DNA from: Firmicutes bacterium UBA2598
GTDB taxonomy: Bacteria > Bacillota > PH28-bin88
Length of the DNA stretch: 64,000 nucleotides
Assembly (NCBI GenBank): GCA_002339345.1
Contig: DDKM01000060.1
Coordinates: forward strand, 1 to 64,000
Reading direction: 5' to 3'
The position numbers and the translations under genes are program-made. This document shows, piece after piece, positions 26,411 to 36,098 of this stretch (position 1 is its first letter; each line of letters starts with the position of its first letter). A model generated the notes under the pieces. It had not been told where the DNA came from. It saw only the letters and a list, made by a program, of their open reading frames with translations, and did no database searches.

Positions 26411-28882
26411 CTAAAATAAGTCATCCATATCTCCCACACCCTCCGGCAAGTGCCCGTGCTGTTGCAAGAACTGTTGGATCAACTGGCTTTCCCGCGAGGT
26501 ATACATGGGATCTTCCTCATAACCGAAAAAGGCTACCCTGCCCATATACTCCAATTGTTCAGCCAGGGAACGGTGAAGGTTCGCAGTGCCAACTATGGCC
26601 AGAATCTTCTTGTTGTTGTCCAGTAGTTGGTAAACACCCTCCCCTTCCGGCACCCGGGCCACATTTTCTTTGTTGAATGGTAACCACCGGTCCGGCGGAA
26701 AGGGTGGAGCCCCAATGGACAGCCGCAAGTCGCAACGCAGGCACCGGGAGGCTTCCGTTACCGCCATATCCTCCAGCAAACCCAGTTCCACCTCACCAAA
26801 CCTGGCCACCAGCACCTCCCCGGCAGGACATTGGTTACCGGCAGCAATCCGCTGCCATGGCCGCTGCAGGACGCCATGCCGATCCATGGCCGCAAATCCC
26901 TCCACCTGGCCGAGGAAACCCGAAACCGGTTCTCGTGGCACCAGTTCCTCCTCAATGACACCGTCCCCCCCCAGGTACCGGTCGATGGCGCTGGCAGCCG
27001 TCCGCCCGGCGGCAATGGCCTCAATGACCGACTTGGGGCCGGTGACAGCGTCACCACAGGCAAAGATCCCGCTGATGGTGGTACCCATGGTTTTGGGATC
27101 AACAATCAGGTACCCCCCAGGTCCTACAAGGCCTGCCAGTTCACCCAAAAAGTTAATTTCCGGCCGCTGGCCGATGGCAATGATTACAGTATCTGCCGGA
27201 ACTTCTTCCTCCGTCCCCTGGATAAAGGAAGGGTTGAATAGCCCTTCCCCGTCCAACAGGGCCGCCACGGCAATGGTGGTTACCCCTTCCACCTTGCCCT
27301 TTGCCCCCTGTAGGGAATGTACCCCCCGCCCATGACAGATGCATACCCCCTCCTGGCGGGCGGCCGCCACCTCTGCCGGAAAAGCGGGCATTTCTCCGTC
27401 CGCTTCCATGCAATAGACGGTAACGGTCTCCGCCCCCAGGCGCAGGGCGGTGCGAGCAGCATCAATGGCCACATTACCGCCACCGATTATCACTACCCGC
27501 GGGCCCACCGACAGGTATTCTCCGAGGCTCACCCCGCGTAGAAAATGGGCGCCGTAATAAACCCCGGATAGATCCTCACCCGGTACTCCCAGATGAATCA
27601 CGCCCTGGGTGCCAGTGGCCAACAGGACAGCGTGAAAGCCCTGGGCCAGGAGGGCCCCGGCATCACGCACCGGATGATTGGTCTTGATCCTAACCCCCGC
27701 ACCGGCAATTTCCCCAACTTCCCTTTCCAGAACATCCCTTGGCAGCCGGTAAGGGGGGATCCCCAGCCTAGTCATGCCCCCCGCCACCGGCTGGGCTTCA
27801 AATACAGTGACATCATGGCCCTGCCGGGCCAGGTAATAGGCAGCGGTCAAACCGGCGGGGCCGGCGCCCACCACCGCCACATACCTCCCGCTTGGCAGGA
27901 CAGCCCTTTGCCTCGTGCGCCACCACCCGCTGTCCTGGTCAGCCACAAAGCGCTTCAGGCGGCATATGGAAACGGGCTGGTTCAAGAATCCCCGGCGGCA
28001 CCCTGTTTCACAGGGATGGAAACAAACCCGGCCCAGAGTGGCCGGAAAGGGCACCCTTTCCCTGATCACTGCCAGGGCATGATCGAACTGTTCCGTGGCG
28101 ATTAGCCTCACATACCAGGGCACGTCAATTCCCGCCGGACAGTTGTGCCGGCAGGGCACCAGGGCCGCATCGCCCGCAGCTCCCTGGATACCCATGTCCG
28201 TCAGGGCACCCGTCGGACAGACGGCCACACAGGCAGTGCAAAACCGGCAGTGGGACTGGGCAAGGGAGGTCCCGGTGGTGGACACCACCGAGCGTCCCTG
28301 GAATTCCATCGCCTGTAACGCACCCACACCCCGGATGTCCCGGCACACCCGCACACACCGCAGGCAGCCAATGCAAAGGTTGTAATCCCGCCGGATGAGG
28401 GGCTCCTCCTCAACCACCGGCAGTCCTAGAAACCGGTACCGGGGAGTTTCCGGCTTGATTCCGACAAATCCGGCCACCCTTTGCACTTCGCAGTTACCCA
28501 GTTCAGGACAGCACCTTTCCTCCACCGGCACATTGCTGGAACACTGGGTACGACTGCAACCCTCCTGCTGGGCACAGGTCAGGCATGCGTGGGGATGGTT
28601 CGCCAGAATGGCCATCAGCTTATCCTGCCGGTAATCCCGCACCCTTCGGGTGCCGGTATACACCATCATCCCGGGTACAACCAGGGTCTCGCAGGATTGG
28701 GCCAGTTCATCCCGGCCCTCAACTTCCACCACACACAGCCTGCATATCCCACCCGGAGGCAGATCGGGGTGGGAGCACAACCCAGGAATATAGATCCCTG
28801 CCATCCGGGCCGCTTCCATGATGGTCCACCCGGGCTGGGCCTCCACCGGTAGTCCGTCAATGTAAAGTTGGACTGGTTCCAT
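26411..28882 (-). CDS. Multi-Fe-S FAD/NAD(P) oxidoreductase, BzdV-like electron donor
   Basis: An 823-aa protein. Order: 2Fe-2S and NuoG-like Fe-S domains (about 1-140; CSHPDLPPGGICRLCVV, then a His/Cys cluster), two 4Fe-4S clusters (CIGCLRCVRVC; CRFCTACVAVCP, about 170-230), then a GltD/dihydropyrimidine-dehydrogenase-like FAD and NAD(P) section (about 245-740; VAVVGAGPAGLTAAYYLAR and VIIGGGNVAIDAAR). The last 70 residues (GVYQLLDNNKKILAIVG, YEEDPMYTSRESQL) resemble the GIY-YIG fold. It probably moves electrons from NAD(P)H to the ferredoxin serving benzoyl-CoA reductase, as suggested for BzdV of Azoarcus. Direction and any electron bifurcation cannot be read from the sequence. Confidence 0.85.
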   Translation of the reverse strand: MEPVQLYIDGLPVEAQPGWTIMEAARMAGIYIPGLCSHPDLPPGGICRLCVVEVEGRDELAQSCETLVVPGMMVYTGTRRVRDYRQDKLMAILANHPHACLTCAQQEGCSRTQCSSNVPVEERCCPELGNCEVQRVAGFVGIKPETPRYRFLGLPVVEEEPLIRRDYNLCIGCLRCVRVCRDIRGVGALQAMEFQGRSVVSTTGTSLAQSHCRFCTACVAVCPTGALTDMGIQGAAGDAALVPCRHNCPAGIDVPWYVRLIATEQFDHALAVIRERVPFPATLGRVCFHPCETGCRRGFLNQPVSICRLKRFVADQDSGWWRTRQRAVLPSGRYVAVVGAGPAGLTAAYYLARQGHDVTVFEAQPVAGGMTRLGIPPYRLPRDVLEREVGEIAGAGVRIKTNHPVRDAGALLAQGFHAVLLATGTQGVIHLGVPGEDLSGVYYGAHFLRGVSLGEYLSVGPRVVIIGGGNVAIDAARTALRLGAETVTVYCMEADGEMPAFPAEVAAARQEGVCICHGRGVHSLQGAKGKVEGVTTIAVAALLDGEGLFNPSFIQGTEEEVPADTVIIAIGQRPEINFLGELAGLVGPGGYLIVDPKTMGTTISGIFACGDAVTGPKSVIEAIAAGRTAASAIDRYLGGDGVIEEELVPREPVSGFLGQVEGFAAMDRHGVLQRPWQRIAAGNQCPAGEVLVARFGEVELGLLEDMAVTEASRCLRCDLRLSIGAPPFPPDRWLPFNKENVARVPEGEGVYQLLDNNKKILAIVGTANLHRSLAEQLEYMGRVAFFGYEEDPMYTSRESQLIQQFLQQHGHLPEGVGDMDDLF

Positions 28883-28916
28883 GATTTTGCCGCCCCCGTG
28901 CTACATATTTCCGGCT

Positions 28917-29198
28917 CTACCAGGAATGGCGGAGACCTCCCAGGCGGCAAGCCGCCACACAGGGAATTTCCTTTGTTCCGCCGGTGGGTTTGCATGGCGC
29001 GCAACTGTACTTGATTTTTTTGCGGTGTTCCTCGCGTACCGCAATGACCTGGTCATCGTAATCATCGGTGATCACTTCCAGCACCTGTTCCGGGCAGGCC
29101 TCCACACAGCCTTTATCCGGACAACCGGCACACCTGCCGGTATCCACCGAAATAAAGAACTCACCGGATCCGTCCTTGTAACCGTAATTGGCAAACAT
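28917..29198 (-). CDS. Ferredoxin of the benzoyl-CoA reductase set (BzdM-like)
   Basis: A 93-aa ferredoxin-like protein. The first cluster region is CAGCPDKGCVEACP; a second set is CAPC and PCVAAC. The spacings differ from a classic 2[4Fe-4S] ferredoxin. The C-terminal extension ends in Arg/His/Trp. The ATG at 29198 follows AAGGAGG. Sitting between the reductase ATPase gene and the flavoprotein, it is the obvious low-potential donor to the reductase, comparable to BzdM in the bzd clusters. Confidence 0.87.
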   Translation of the reverse strand: MFANYGYKDGSGEFFISVDTGRCAGCPDKGCVEACPEQVLEVITDDYDDQVIAVREEHRKKIKYSCAPCKPTGGTKEIPCVAACRLGGLRHSW

Positions 29199-29223
29199 GC
29201 CGAGCCACCTCCTTCAGATGGTT

Positions 29224-30111
29224 CTAACCCTTCCCCTTTTCCACCAGTGCCTTGGCAAAAAGGGCGGCCCCCAGGGCGCCGGCGATCTGGGTGTCGTACC
29301 TGGGCTTCAGGGCCTTTAAGTTCAGCTCCTTTTCAATGCGGCTGACCACACCGATGTTTTTGGCGATGCCGCCGGTAATGGCAAAATCCCTTTCCACACC
29401 ATTGCGTTCCAAAAGGGATACCACCCGGTGGGCCATGGCGGAACAGTAGGCTGCCAGCACCCTTTCCTTCGGCCAGCCCGCCCGCAACAGCCCGGTGGCC
29501 TCGGTCTTGGCAAATACCACACAGGTGCTGCTCACCGGCGGGGGCTCCTTCTCCACCTGCAGGGACATTTCCCCAACCTCTTCAATGGAAACCGCCAGCA
29601 GGTTGGCAAAGACCTCCATTCCCCTCCCCGTGCCGGCCGCGCACTTGTCATTCATCAGGAAGGAGACCACCTTCCCCTTTTCATCACACCGGATGGCCTT
29701 GCAGTCCTGACCACCCATATCAAGGACGGTGCGCACCGTCGAACCGTACATGTAATTGGCCCCCCGGGCATGGCAGGCAATTTCCGTGACCGTCTTGTTG
29801 GCAAAGGGCACATTTACCCGGCCGTACCCGGTGCCGACGGTATAAGTGAGATCCTCCATTTTCATGCCGGTGTTTTCCATGGCCCACTTCATGGCTTTGA
29901 TTGCGCTATCCGGACTGTCCGACCCCGTACGCATATTGGAATAGGCATAAAGTTCCCCGTCCAACATGATCACCGCCTGGGTACTTACCGAACCCACATC
30001 CACCCCACCGGAAATTATCTTGGCCTTCCGCCAGTCCCTGGAGGGATCAAACCAGTTGTATTCAGTCCACCGCCAGTACTCCTTCGGCTTATCCGCTTGG
30101 TTTACAACCAT
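29224..30111 (-). CDS. bzdQ: Benzoyl-CoA reductase ATPase subunit, BzdQ-like
   Basis: A 295-aa BadF/BadG/BcrA/BcrD-family ATPase. It couples ATP hydrolysis to electron transfer into the catalytic subunits. ASKHA phosphate loops are seen at GVDVGSVSTQAVIM and VLDMGGQDCKAIR, and the Fe-S ligand Cys at NDKCAAGTGRG and SSTCVVFAKTEA, which bridge the dimer. The N-terminal extension KPKEYWRWTEYNWFDPSRDW is typical of the Q subunit. I prefer the ATG at 30111, which has GGGGAGGTAATTGGC upstream; an ATG at 30153 has only a weak site. It lies 53 bp after its partner ATPase gene. Confidence 0.9.
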   Translation of the reverse strand: MVVNQADKPKEYWRWTEYNWFDPSRDWRKAKIISGGVDVGSVSTQAVIMLDGELYAYSNMRTGSDSPDSAIKAMKWAMENTGMKMEDLTYTVGTGYGRVNVPFANKTVTEIACHARGANYMYGSTVRTVLDMGGQDCKAIRCDEKGKVVSFLMNDKCAAGTGRGMEVFANLLAVSIEEVGEMSLQVEKEPPPVSSTCVVFAKTEATGLLRAGWPKERVLAAYCSAMAHRVVSLLERNGVERDFAITGGIAKNIGVVSRIEKELNLKALKPRYDTQIAGALGAALFAKALVEKGKG

Positions 30112-30164
30112 GCCAATTACCTCCCCTTTGCGGAAATCCAGTTTTGTCGCCATTGTACAGAGCC

Positions 30165-30941
30165 CTAACCGGCCGCGCGTTCCGCGGCGGCCAGTGCCGC
30201 TCCAAGGGCGCTGACATATTCCGGTTCCCCGGGTACCAGCACAGCCATTTCCAGGCCCTCTCCCAGGGCTTTGACGAATCCCACATTGCGACCTACCCCG
30301 CCGGTCATGACCAGGTCCTTTTCCACACCTACCCGGCGGGCCATGGAAATAATCCTACTGGCAATGGCGTCGTGCACCGCCTTGGAAATGTCCTCTTTGG
30401 TCACCCGGGAATGAATGAGGGATACCACCTCCGATTCAGCAAAAACGGCACACTGGGCGTTCATGGGGATTACCTTGGATGACTGCAGGGCCAAGGGCCC
30501 CATCTCTTCCAGGGGAACTTCCAGTGCCCTGGCCATAGCCTCGGTAAAGGAACCCGCTCCGGCGGCACACTTTTCATTGATGGCAAAGTCCACAATCCGG
30601 CCCTTTTCATCACACTTGATGGCCCGGCCTTCCTCCGCCCCCACATCGATGATGGTCCGGCCAGATGGGAACAGGAATACCGCTCCCTTCGCATCTGCGC
30701 CCACTTCGGTGATGGTGTCGTTGGCGAAGGTTACCGCACCTTTGCCTGCCCCCGTGGCCAGCACGCACCGGACCTCTTCCCTGGCCACACCAGCCTCCGC
30801 CAGCGCCCTGGTATAGGCCTCCTCCGCAGCCTGCTGCTGATCAAAGCCGCTTAAAACCATGTATTTGGACAGCACCTGACCATCCTTCATCACCACTACC
30901 TTGGTATACTTGTTGCCCACATCTACGCCAGCGGTGATCAT
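30165..30941 (-). CDS. bzdP: Benzoyl-CoA reductase ATPase subunit, BzdP-like
   Basis: A 258-aa paralogue of the neighbouring ATPase without the N-terminal extension, close to the 2-hydroxyacyl-CoA dehydratase activators (HgdC, FldI). GVDVGNKYTKVV and IDVGAEEGRAI form the nucleotide site; NEKCAAGAGSF and NAQCAVFAESEVV bring the two Fe-S Cys. It pairs with BzdQ to deliver electrons with ATP hydrolysis. The ATG at 30941 follows GGAGGGGGGTAAAC; a longer upstream extension overlaps the BzdO stop and is unlikely. Which of P and Q matches BcrA or BcrD of Thauera cannot be set here. Confidence 0.9.
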   Translation of the reverse strand: MITAGVDVGNKYTKVVVMKDGQVLSKYMVLSGFDQQQAAEEAYTRALAEAGVAREEVRCVLATGAGKGAVTFANDTITEVGADAKGAVFLFPSGRTIIDVGAEEGRAIKCDEKGRIVDFAINEKCAAGAGSFTEAMARALEVPLEEMGPLALQSSKVIPMNAQCAVFAESEVVSLIHSRVTKEDISKAVHDAIASRIISMARRVGVEKDLVMTGGVGRNVGFVKALGEGLEMAVLVPGEPEYVSALGAALAAAERAAG

Positions 30942-30963
30942 GTTTACCCCCCTCCATTGATAA

Positions 30964-32271
30964 CTAGTAAAGTTTTTTATACCCCATGCTTTCCATAAAG
31001 GTGTCGATACGCGCCAGCACACTGACCTCATCAAACTCCCGTTCGTCCCCCATGTTGCCTTCGAAGGTCATTACCGGAAAGCCCTCCTTCAACAACCCCA
31101 GTCGGTTCTCGGCAATCCCACAGCTTAAGCCCTCACATCCCCGGTTGTAGTGCAGCATAATCCCGTCCAGCTTCCACTCCCTGGCAATGCGGGCCATCAT
31201 ATCGGTTTTCAGTTGTGGATGGTAAAAGTGCTGCCATTCTGGTTTGCTTAAATTCCATTCCGCGATGATCATCAGGGCCTGGTCCCTGGTTTTGATTTCA
31301 ATGCCCTTGGCCATGGGAGTTGTACGGGGTCCCCAGGTGCCATCCTCCTTGATCTCCCAAATGCCTTCCAGGCCAAAGGTGTAGAGGGAACCCACCGAAA
31401 CGGCGCCGTACCGCTCCAGGTACCGAAATACTTTTAGGAAGCCCCAGGGTGGCTGGGTGTCGGACATCAATCGGCATTGTTCATTGCCGACGGCGGCAAT
31501 CCCGCGGGCTACCCGGTCCTGCACTTCATCCCGTAGCTCTGTGTAGAAATCCACCACCTTTTTGTTGGCCTTCATCAGGGTGCCGAAGACATAAAGGGAA
31601 TACATGGCCTTTTCATCCAGTGGAGCAGGCACCGCCTTGTTCAGGGTACAGATTTCCGCCCAGAGGGAGGTGGAAAGGCACTCATTCTTGACCGCCTGGA
31701 TAAATTTCTCGTCGTCAAATTTCCGTCCCGTAACCTTTTCCAACCATTCAATGCCATCGGCCAGTTGATCAGCCACGTACTTGATTTTGTGTTCCGTCAG
31801 CTGGTGATAAGGGCCAACGCCCACATCCACACAGTACATGGGAATATCCGGTTCCAGATCCGTCACCACCTGGTACCACTTGGCATGGCTGCAACAGATG
31901 TGGTCCTGCCAGATAAAATCCGGCTTGGGATACCCTCCCCCCCAGGGGTACTTGTCAAGCAGGATGGATCCCCAGTAAATCCGCATGTAGGAGCACAGAT
32001 CCCGGGGATAACCGGCTTTTTCCGCCGCTTCCATGCATTGCAGTGCCAATTCCTTGTTAAAGGCGATGGACGCCCCGTATGGTTCACTGGTTAGCATGTA
32101 TACATCATCGCCAAGACCATATGGGATGGCGTCAAAGGTCCAGGCGCCGCCAGCCCAGCGCAAACCGCCCCTGGCCTTGGCATCCCGGTAGTTCAGGTAG
32201 TATTCCTCCCTGAGTTCTTTGGCCTTTCCCCAGCACCTCAGCGCTTCTGTGGGATATCGTTGACTTCCCAT
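30964..32271 (-). CDS. bzdO: Benzoyl-CoA reductase catalytic subunit, BzdO/BcrB-like
   Basis: A 435-aa HgdA/HgdB-fold protein. Cys in [16 protein letters not shown] and [11 protein letters not shown] are the likely Fe-S ligands. It is the larger of the two catalytic subunits that reduce the aromatic ring of benzoyl-CoA to the 1,5-diene. The length fits BzdO (about 435-450 residues). The second ATG (32271), seven bases after GGAGG, is preferred. It lies 47 bp after BzdN and 22 bp before BzdP. Confidence 0.92.
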   Translation of the reverse strand: MGSQRYPTEALRCWGKAKELREEYYLNYRDAKARGGLRWAGGAWTFDAIPYGLGDDVYMLTSEPYGASIAFNKELALQCMEAAEKAGYPRDLCSYMRIYWGSILLDKYPWGGGYPKPDFIWQDHICCSHAKWYQVVTDLEPDIPMYCVDVGVGPYHQLTEHKIKYVADQLADGIEWLEKVTGRKFDDEKFIQAVKNECLSTSLWAEICTLNKAVPAPLDEKAMYSLYVFGTLMKANKKVVDFYTELRDEVQDRVARGIAAVGNEQCRLMSDTQPPWGFLKVFRYLERYGAVSVGSLYTFGLEGIWEIKEDGTWGPRTTPMAKGIEIKTRDQALMIIAEWNLSKPEWQHFYHPQLKTDMMARIAREWKLDGIMLHYNRGCEGLSCGIAENRLGLLKEGFPVMTFEGNMGDEREFDEVSVLARIDTFMESMGYKKLY

Positions 32272-32318
32272 GGCCATACCTCCATTTCTAAGTTCCTGGT
32301 GATCAGCGGATGAGGCGG

Positions 32319-33443
32319 TTAGAACAGATCTTCCTGCCGGAGCATTTCCAGGAAGGCCTCCACCCTGATCCTGAAAGGCCCCAGAGGAACGGTGACATCA
32401 AACTCCAGAAACAGGGTGGGGATACCCCTTTCCTGTAGGGCCTTTTGGAAGGCCACAATATCTGCCTCATGGGGATCGCAGAACTTCTGCTGGACCACGA
32501 TGGCTCCCTGTACACCCCACTCCCTGGCCATTTCCAACACCCATTCAAGGCGCCTGCGCTTGGGCCAGTCCTTGGTGGGACATGGCGGCCGGTCCACATA
32601 GCGGGCGGCGATGGCAGCCAAGCGGTCTTCCTGCCATTCCACTTCATTCCAGAAATAACGGCTGCCGGTGCAGTGGTCCTCGATGACAAAGGTGGCCCCC
32701 AGCACCGTTTCTACCATGTTCATGAAGGCGGTGTCGTCATTTTCACTGCCCAGGATCATCAAGCGGTCCCCAGTCCGGCGTTCCAGTTTCCGGTTAGGCA
32801 GCTCCGCCAGGATTTCCCCAAGTCCCTTGTTGTGTTCCACCTTGTCGGTCATCTGGCTGGCCAGCACCATGTACATAGCCTCCAGACCGGTAACGGGCAC
32901 CTCCTCCCGTTTTCTTAATTCATATACCTGGCGCATGAGGCGGCGGTTGGTGTTCATAATTTCAATGCCTCGGTCCAGGTCCTGGTCGGTGATGGTTTTG
33001 CCGGTCCAATCCTCCAGGGCTTTTTTAAAAGCCGCCAATTCCTCCCGTAAAAAGGGGTAAGCCCGCGGGCTCTGGACATGATGCGGCATGGGCAGGAAAT
33101 AGCTGAACTCCCTGGGCACATGGATGTCCCAGCTGGTGAAGGCCTGGCGGATATGCAAGCAGGACTGGGCAATCATAATACCATCCAGGTAGTCATAGCG
33201 GCCCTTCAGCCCCTGGGCAAGACAGTCCCGGCAGAATGGGCAATACATACCGAAGATGTGGGGCTCGGTGACATCCTGGGGCTCATGGCTGCCCAAGATA
33301 CGTACCGGTAGCATGCCAGCGGCGTAAATAAGCTCTTCCGGTACATAAGTGCAAAAATAACCGATCACCTTTCCACCGGTTTTTTCCTTCCACTCCCTGG
33401 CATAACGATGCCTGTCATGATACCATTCCCGAAAGATATCCAC
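32319..33443 (-). CDS. bzdN: Benzoyl-CoA reductase catalytic subunit, BzdN/BcrC-like
   Basis: A 374-aa HgdB-fold protein forming the catalytic heterodimer with BzdO. Fe-S ligands are likely in [20 protein letters not shown] and [11 protein letters not shown]. The start is a GTG at 33443 with GAGGGG seven bases before. It is the first gene of the benzoyl-CoA operon; the 305-bp gap upstream is shared with the divergent sensor-kinase gene. Bzd-type reductases use about two ATP per benzoyl-CoA, which is unusual in strict anaerobes, where the tungsten BamBC type is more common. Confidence 0.92.
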   Translation of the reverse strand: MDIFREWYHDRHRYAREWKEKTGGKVIGYFCTYVPEELIYAAGMLPVRILGSHEPQDVTEPHIFGMYCPFCRDCLAQGLKGRYDYLDGIMIAQSCLHIRQAFTSWDIHVPREFSYFLPMPHHVQSPRAYPFLREELAAFKKALEDWTGKTITDQDLDRGIEIMNTNRRLMRQVYELRKREEVPVTGLEAMYMVLASQMTDKVEHNKGLGEILAELPNRKLERRTGDRLMILGSENDDTAFMNMVETVLGATFVIEDHCTGSRYFWNEVEWQEDRLAAIAARYVDRPPCPTKDWPKRRRLEWVLEMAREWGVQGAIVVQQKFCDPHEADIVAFQKALQERGIPTLFLEFDVTVPLGPFRIRVEAFLEMLRQEDLF

Positions 33444-33748
33444 CCTTCATCCCCTCTCCCGTTTCGACTGTATGAATATTTCTGATTATCGTACTACACA
33501 CCCCTTTCCCACAGTGCTTTTTGAATTTAAGGAGGTTGTGGTTGTCAACTTGATTATAGAAAACCGGATCTGCCCTTTGTATCGCCATAAAGCATGGAAA
33601 AAGGTTATAATTTGGTGCTGCCCGTGGGTTACTCCAAAGGGGTGAGGGAAATCACCCGGGTGAATTGTAAAATTTAAGCAGGAAATTTCTCGTAAATGTT
33701 ATAATATAAGAAAAATATCTTAATATTTTGGAAATTGGGGGTAATAAC
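33444..33748. promoter_or_regulatory. Divergent control region between bzdN and the sensor kinase
   Basis: A 305-bp AT-rich gap. On the minus strand a TTGACA lies at 33543-33548 but with no good -10 at 17 bp, which suggests activator dependence. On the plus strand a TATAAT lies at 33700-33705 without a good -35. Two small inverted repeats, GGGTGA-N6-TCACCC (33640-33657) and CACCCGGGTG (33653-33662), are candidate binding sites for the response regulator. Confidence 0.5.
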
Positions 33749-35461
33749 ATGCCGCCCGCTATGGATGAACTGCCAGAACTGATTATGGTGTGCCGGATTG
33801 CCCCCCCCTTTAAAGCCACCAAAAAGGCCAGGATCACACTGCAAAAAATCCTCCAGTCAGCAGTGGATTATCTGGACTTCCGCTGCGCATTTCTGGCACT
33901 AATCAGCAACCAGCGGCCGTCCCTCTTCCTGCAGGCGGTAAGGGACCAAAGGGAAAGGGCAGGGCTTACCGCCGGGCAGCCCACCACCAACCCCCTTCCC
34001 TTTGTCATTGACGCCGATTACAGTGGTGACTGCCTGTCCCGGCTGCAACCGGCAGCCAGGGCAACCTTATCGGTGGTTCTGCGGGCGGGGGATCCCCTTG
34101 GGAGCATGGAGGTCGGCGTTGTTGGCCCAACTGCGGAAATGGCGGACAACTTCCTGAACAAGGCCCTGTCTATCGGACGCCATGTAGCGGATACGATACA
34201 GGATTCCTTTTTCATTAAACAAAAGGACCGCGGATTACGCAGGCTGTCCCTATGGCTAGAAACCGTTTCCGCCATCAGTTCCACCCTGAATATCAACCAG
34301 GTGATGCACGTGGTAACCCAGTTGGCAGCAGACCTGTTTTCCGCCCGCTGCTGCATTTTCCTCTTCAATGACCAGGATGGCTCATTGGTGCCCGCAGTGG
34401 CCGTGGGTAGTTACGATCCGGTTGTGAAGAAAAAATGGAAGGCCCTGAAGGGCTGTTCCCCCTTTCCCGCTATCCTTGACCTAATCAAAACACGCGAAAC
34501 GGTGGTATTGACCCCCGAAAACATCCAAAATGGTATGCCCCAGGGCATGATAGATGATTTTTCCTATGCCCGGGTGGTAATTGCGCCCATAACCTTTAAA
34601 GACAAGGTATTCGGGGTAATGCAGGTGGACCGCCCTATCCAGGGAAAGGAATTCAGCCAAGAGGAAATCGCCATCATTTCCGCCATCGCCAAGGAAACGG
34701 CGGTAGCCATGGAGAATGCCAAACTGATCGAAACTCTGGCCCAAAAGGAACAACTGCTGCACCAGTTATACAATAACCTCATCTGCGCCCAGGAAGATGA
34801 GCGCAAAAGGGTGGCTTCAGAAATCCATGACGGGGTGATCCAAGCCCTCCTTGGCATCTGGTACAGGATGGAGCATCTCACCGGTTGCGGAAGCCCGCAT
34901 AAGATCAACTTCCAGGAGGAAATGTCCCGGTTGAAGGACCTGCTGGGGGAACAGATCCAGAACATCCGCCAGATCGTATACAACCTCCGCCCGGTTATGC
35001 TGGACACTTACGGTCTAGGTCCAGCGGTGCGCAGCCTTTTGCGCAATCTACAGGAGGAAAGCGGCATCACCTTTGAACTGGCTATGGAGAGTGCCAACTA
35101 CCGGCTGCCGACCAACTTTGAAGTAGCCCTGTACCGAATCCTACAGGAACTGCTGGCCAATGTAGTTAAACATTCCCAGGCCACCAAAAGTCAAGTGATG
35201 CTGATTGTGGGGCAGGATCAAACGGTACTAGTGGTCAGGGATAACGGTACCGGCTTTGACCGCTTGCAAATCAAACGGTGGCCGCCGCCGGGAAACCACC
35301 TGGGTCTGGCCAGCATTCAGGAAAGGGTGCTTTTGCTGGGAGGAACCTGTGCCATTAACTCCCAACTGGGATGGGGTACCACCATCACCATCCAGGTGCC
35401 CACTCCCCAGCCGTCGGAAGGAGGGACTGCCCATGCCAAAAATAAACTTGCTCATTGTTGA
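33749..35461 (+). CDS. Cytoplasmic GAF-domain histidine kinase (NarL/DegS type)
   Basis: A 570-aa kinase without transmembrane segments. A first GAF-like domain (about 20-150) and a second (about 165-330) are followed by a HisKA_3 dimerisation helix with the phospho-acceptor His in ASEIHDGVIQALLG (near 360) and a HATPase_c domain (ELLANVVKHS; DNGTGFD; GHLGLA-like loop). The ATG at 33749 follows GGGGGTAATAAC. Its partner response regulator overlaps the gene end by 29 bp. The position, divergent from bzdN, makes it the likely sensor of an intracellular aromatic acid or CoA thioester. The ligand is inferred, not seen. Confidence 0.9.
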   Translation: MPPAMDELPELIMVCRIAPPFKATKKARITLQKILQSAVDYLDFRCAFLALISNQRPSLFLQAVRDQRERAGLTAGQPTTNPLPFVIDADYSGDCLSRLQPAARATLSVVLRAGDPLGSMEVGVVGPTAEMADNFLNKALSIGRHVADTIQDSFFIKQKDRGLRRLSLWLETVSAISSTLNINQVMHVVTQLAADLFSARCCIFLFNDQDGSLVPAVAVGSYDPVVKKKWKALKGCSPFPAILDLIKTRETVVLTPENIQNGMPQGMIDDFSYARVVIAPITFKDKVFGVMQVDRPIQGKEFSQEEIAIISAIAKETAVAMENAKLIETLAQKEQLLHQLYNNLICAQEDERKRVASEIHDGVIQALLGIWYRMEHLTGCGSPHKINFQEEMSRLKDLLGEQIQNIRQIVYNLRPVMLDTYGLGPAVRSLLRNLQEESGITFELAMESANYRLPTNFEVALYRILQELLANVVKHSQATKSQVMLIVGQDQTVLVVRDNGTGFDRLQIKRWPPPGNHLGLASIQERVLLLGGTCAINSQLGWGTTITIQVPTPQPSEGGTAHAKNKLAHC

Positions 35462-36098
35462 TGATCATCCCATGATCCGGGAAGGACTGGTCACCATGCT
35501 CGCCCATTTTTCCGACATTCAAATCATAGGCACCTGTGCTGACGGGCAGGAAGCGATAGAAGCCGTAAAGGAAAACCTTCCCGATGTGATTCTGATGGAC
35601 TTGAAGATGGTAAAAATGAACGGTATTGAGACCACCCGTGAAATCGTTTCCCGTTATCCGGGAGTAAGGGTGATTATCCTGACCATCTATGAGGATGCCG
35701 ATTCCGTACGGCTGGCACTGCAGGCAGGAGCCTCTGGCTATGTGCTAAAACAGGCATCCCGCGAAAAGCTAGTGGAAAGCATCAGGCTTGTGCACAGGGG
35801 CAACCCCATTATCGATACTACTCTATTAAGCCAGTTGGTGATTGATTATACCCGCATGGCCAAGGAAGCCGCCACCCATGGGCAAACCCAGGTCGCCGAT
35901 GACAATAAGCGGCTGAGCACCCGGGAGAATGAAATTGCCCGGTTGTTAGCCCAGGGCCTGACCAACAAGGAAATATCCGCGAAAACACACCTGGCGGTGG
36001 ATACCGTCAAAACCCACTTGCGCAATATATACCGTAAACTGGGGGCGAAAAACCGCTCCCAGGCCATTACCCTCATCAGCCGGAAAATCAGTTTATAA
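35433..36098 (+). CDS. NarL/FixJ-type response regulator
   Basis: A 221-aa regulator: receiver domain (1-120) with DDHPMIREGL acidic pair, phospho-acceptor Asp in VILMDLKMVKMNG, and Lys in YVLKQASREKL. A LuxR-type DNA-binding domain (about 150-215) has STRENEIARLLAQG and the recognition helix DTVKTHLRNIYRKLG. The ATG at 35433 follows GGAAGGAGG and overlaps the kinase stop. It is the probable transcription factor for the benzoyl-CoA operon, perhaps also for the operon ending at 36128. Confidence 0.93.
   Translation: MPKINLLIVDDHPMIREGLVTMLAHFSDIQIIGTCADGQEAIEAVKENLPDVILMDLKMVKMNGIETTREIVSRYPGVRVIILTIYEDADSVRLALQAGASGYVLKQASREKLVESIRLVHRGNPIIDTTLLSQLVIDYTRMAKEAATHGQTQVADDNKRLSTRENEIARLLAQGLTNKEISAKTHLAVDTVKTHLRNIYRKLGAKNRSQAITLISRKISL

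Noticed and set aside
33538..33645. 35-codon frame in the bzdN/kinase gap
   Set aside because: The GTG start is only two bases from GGAGG, codon use is unlike the neighbours, and the peptide has no recognisable feature.
33541..33748. Riboswitch before the sensor kinase
   Set aside because: The hairpins do not fit c-di-GMP, cobalamin, molybdenum-cofactor or other consensus folds I know.
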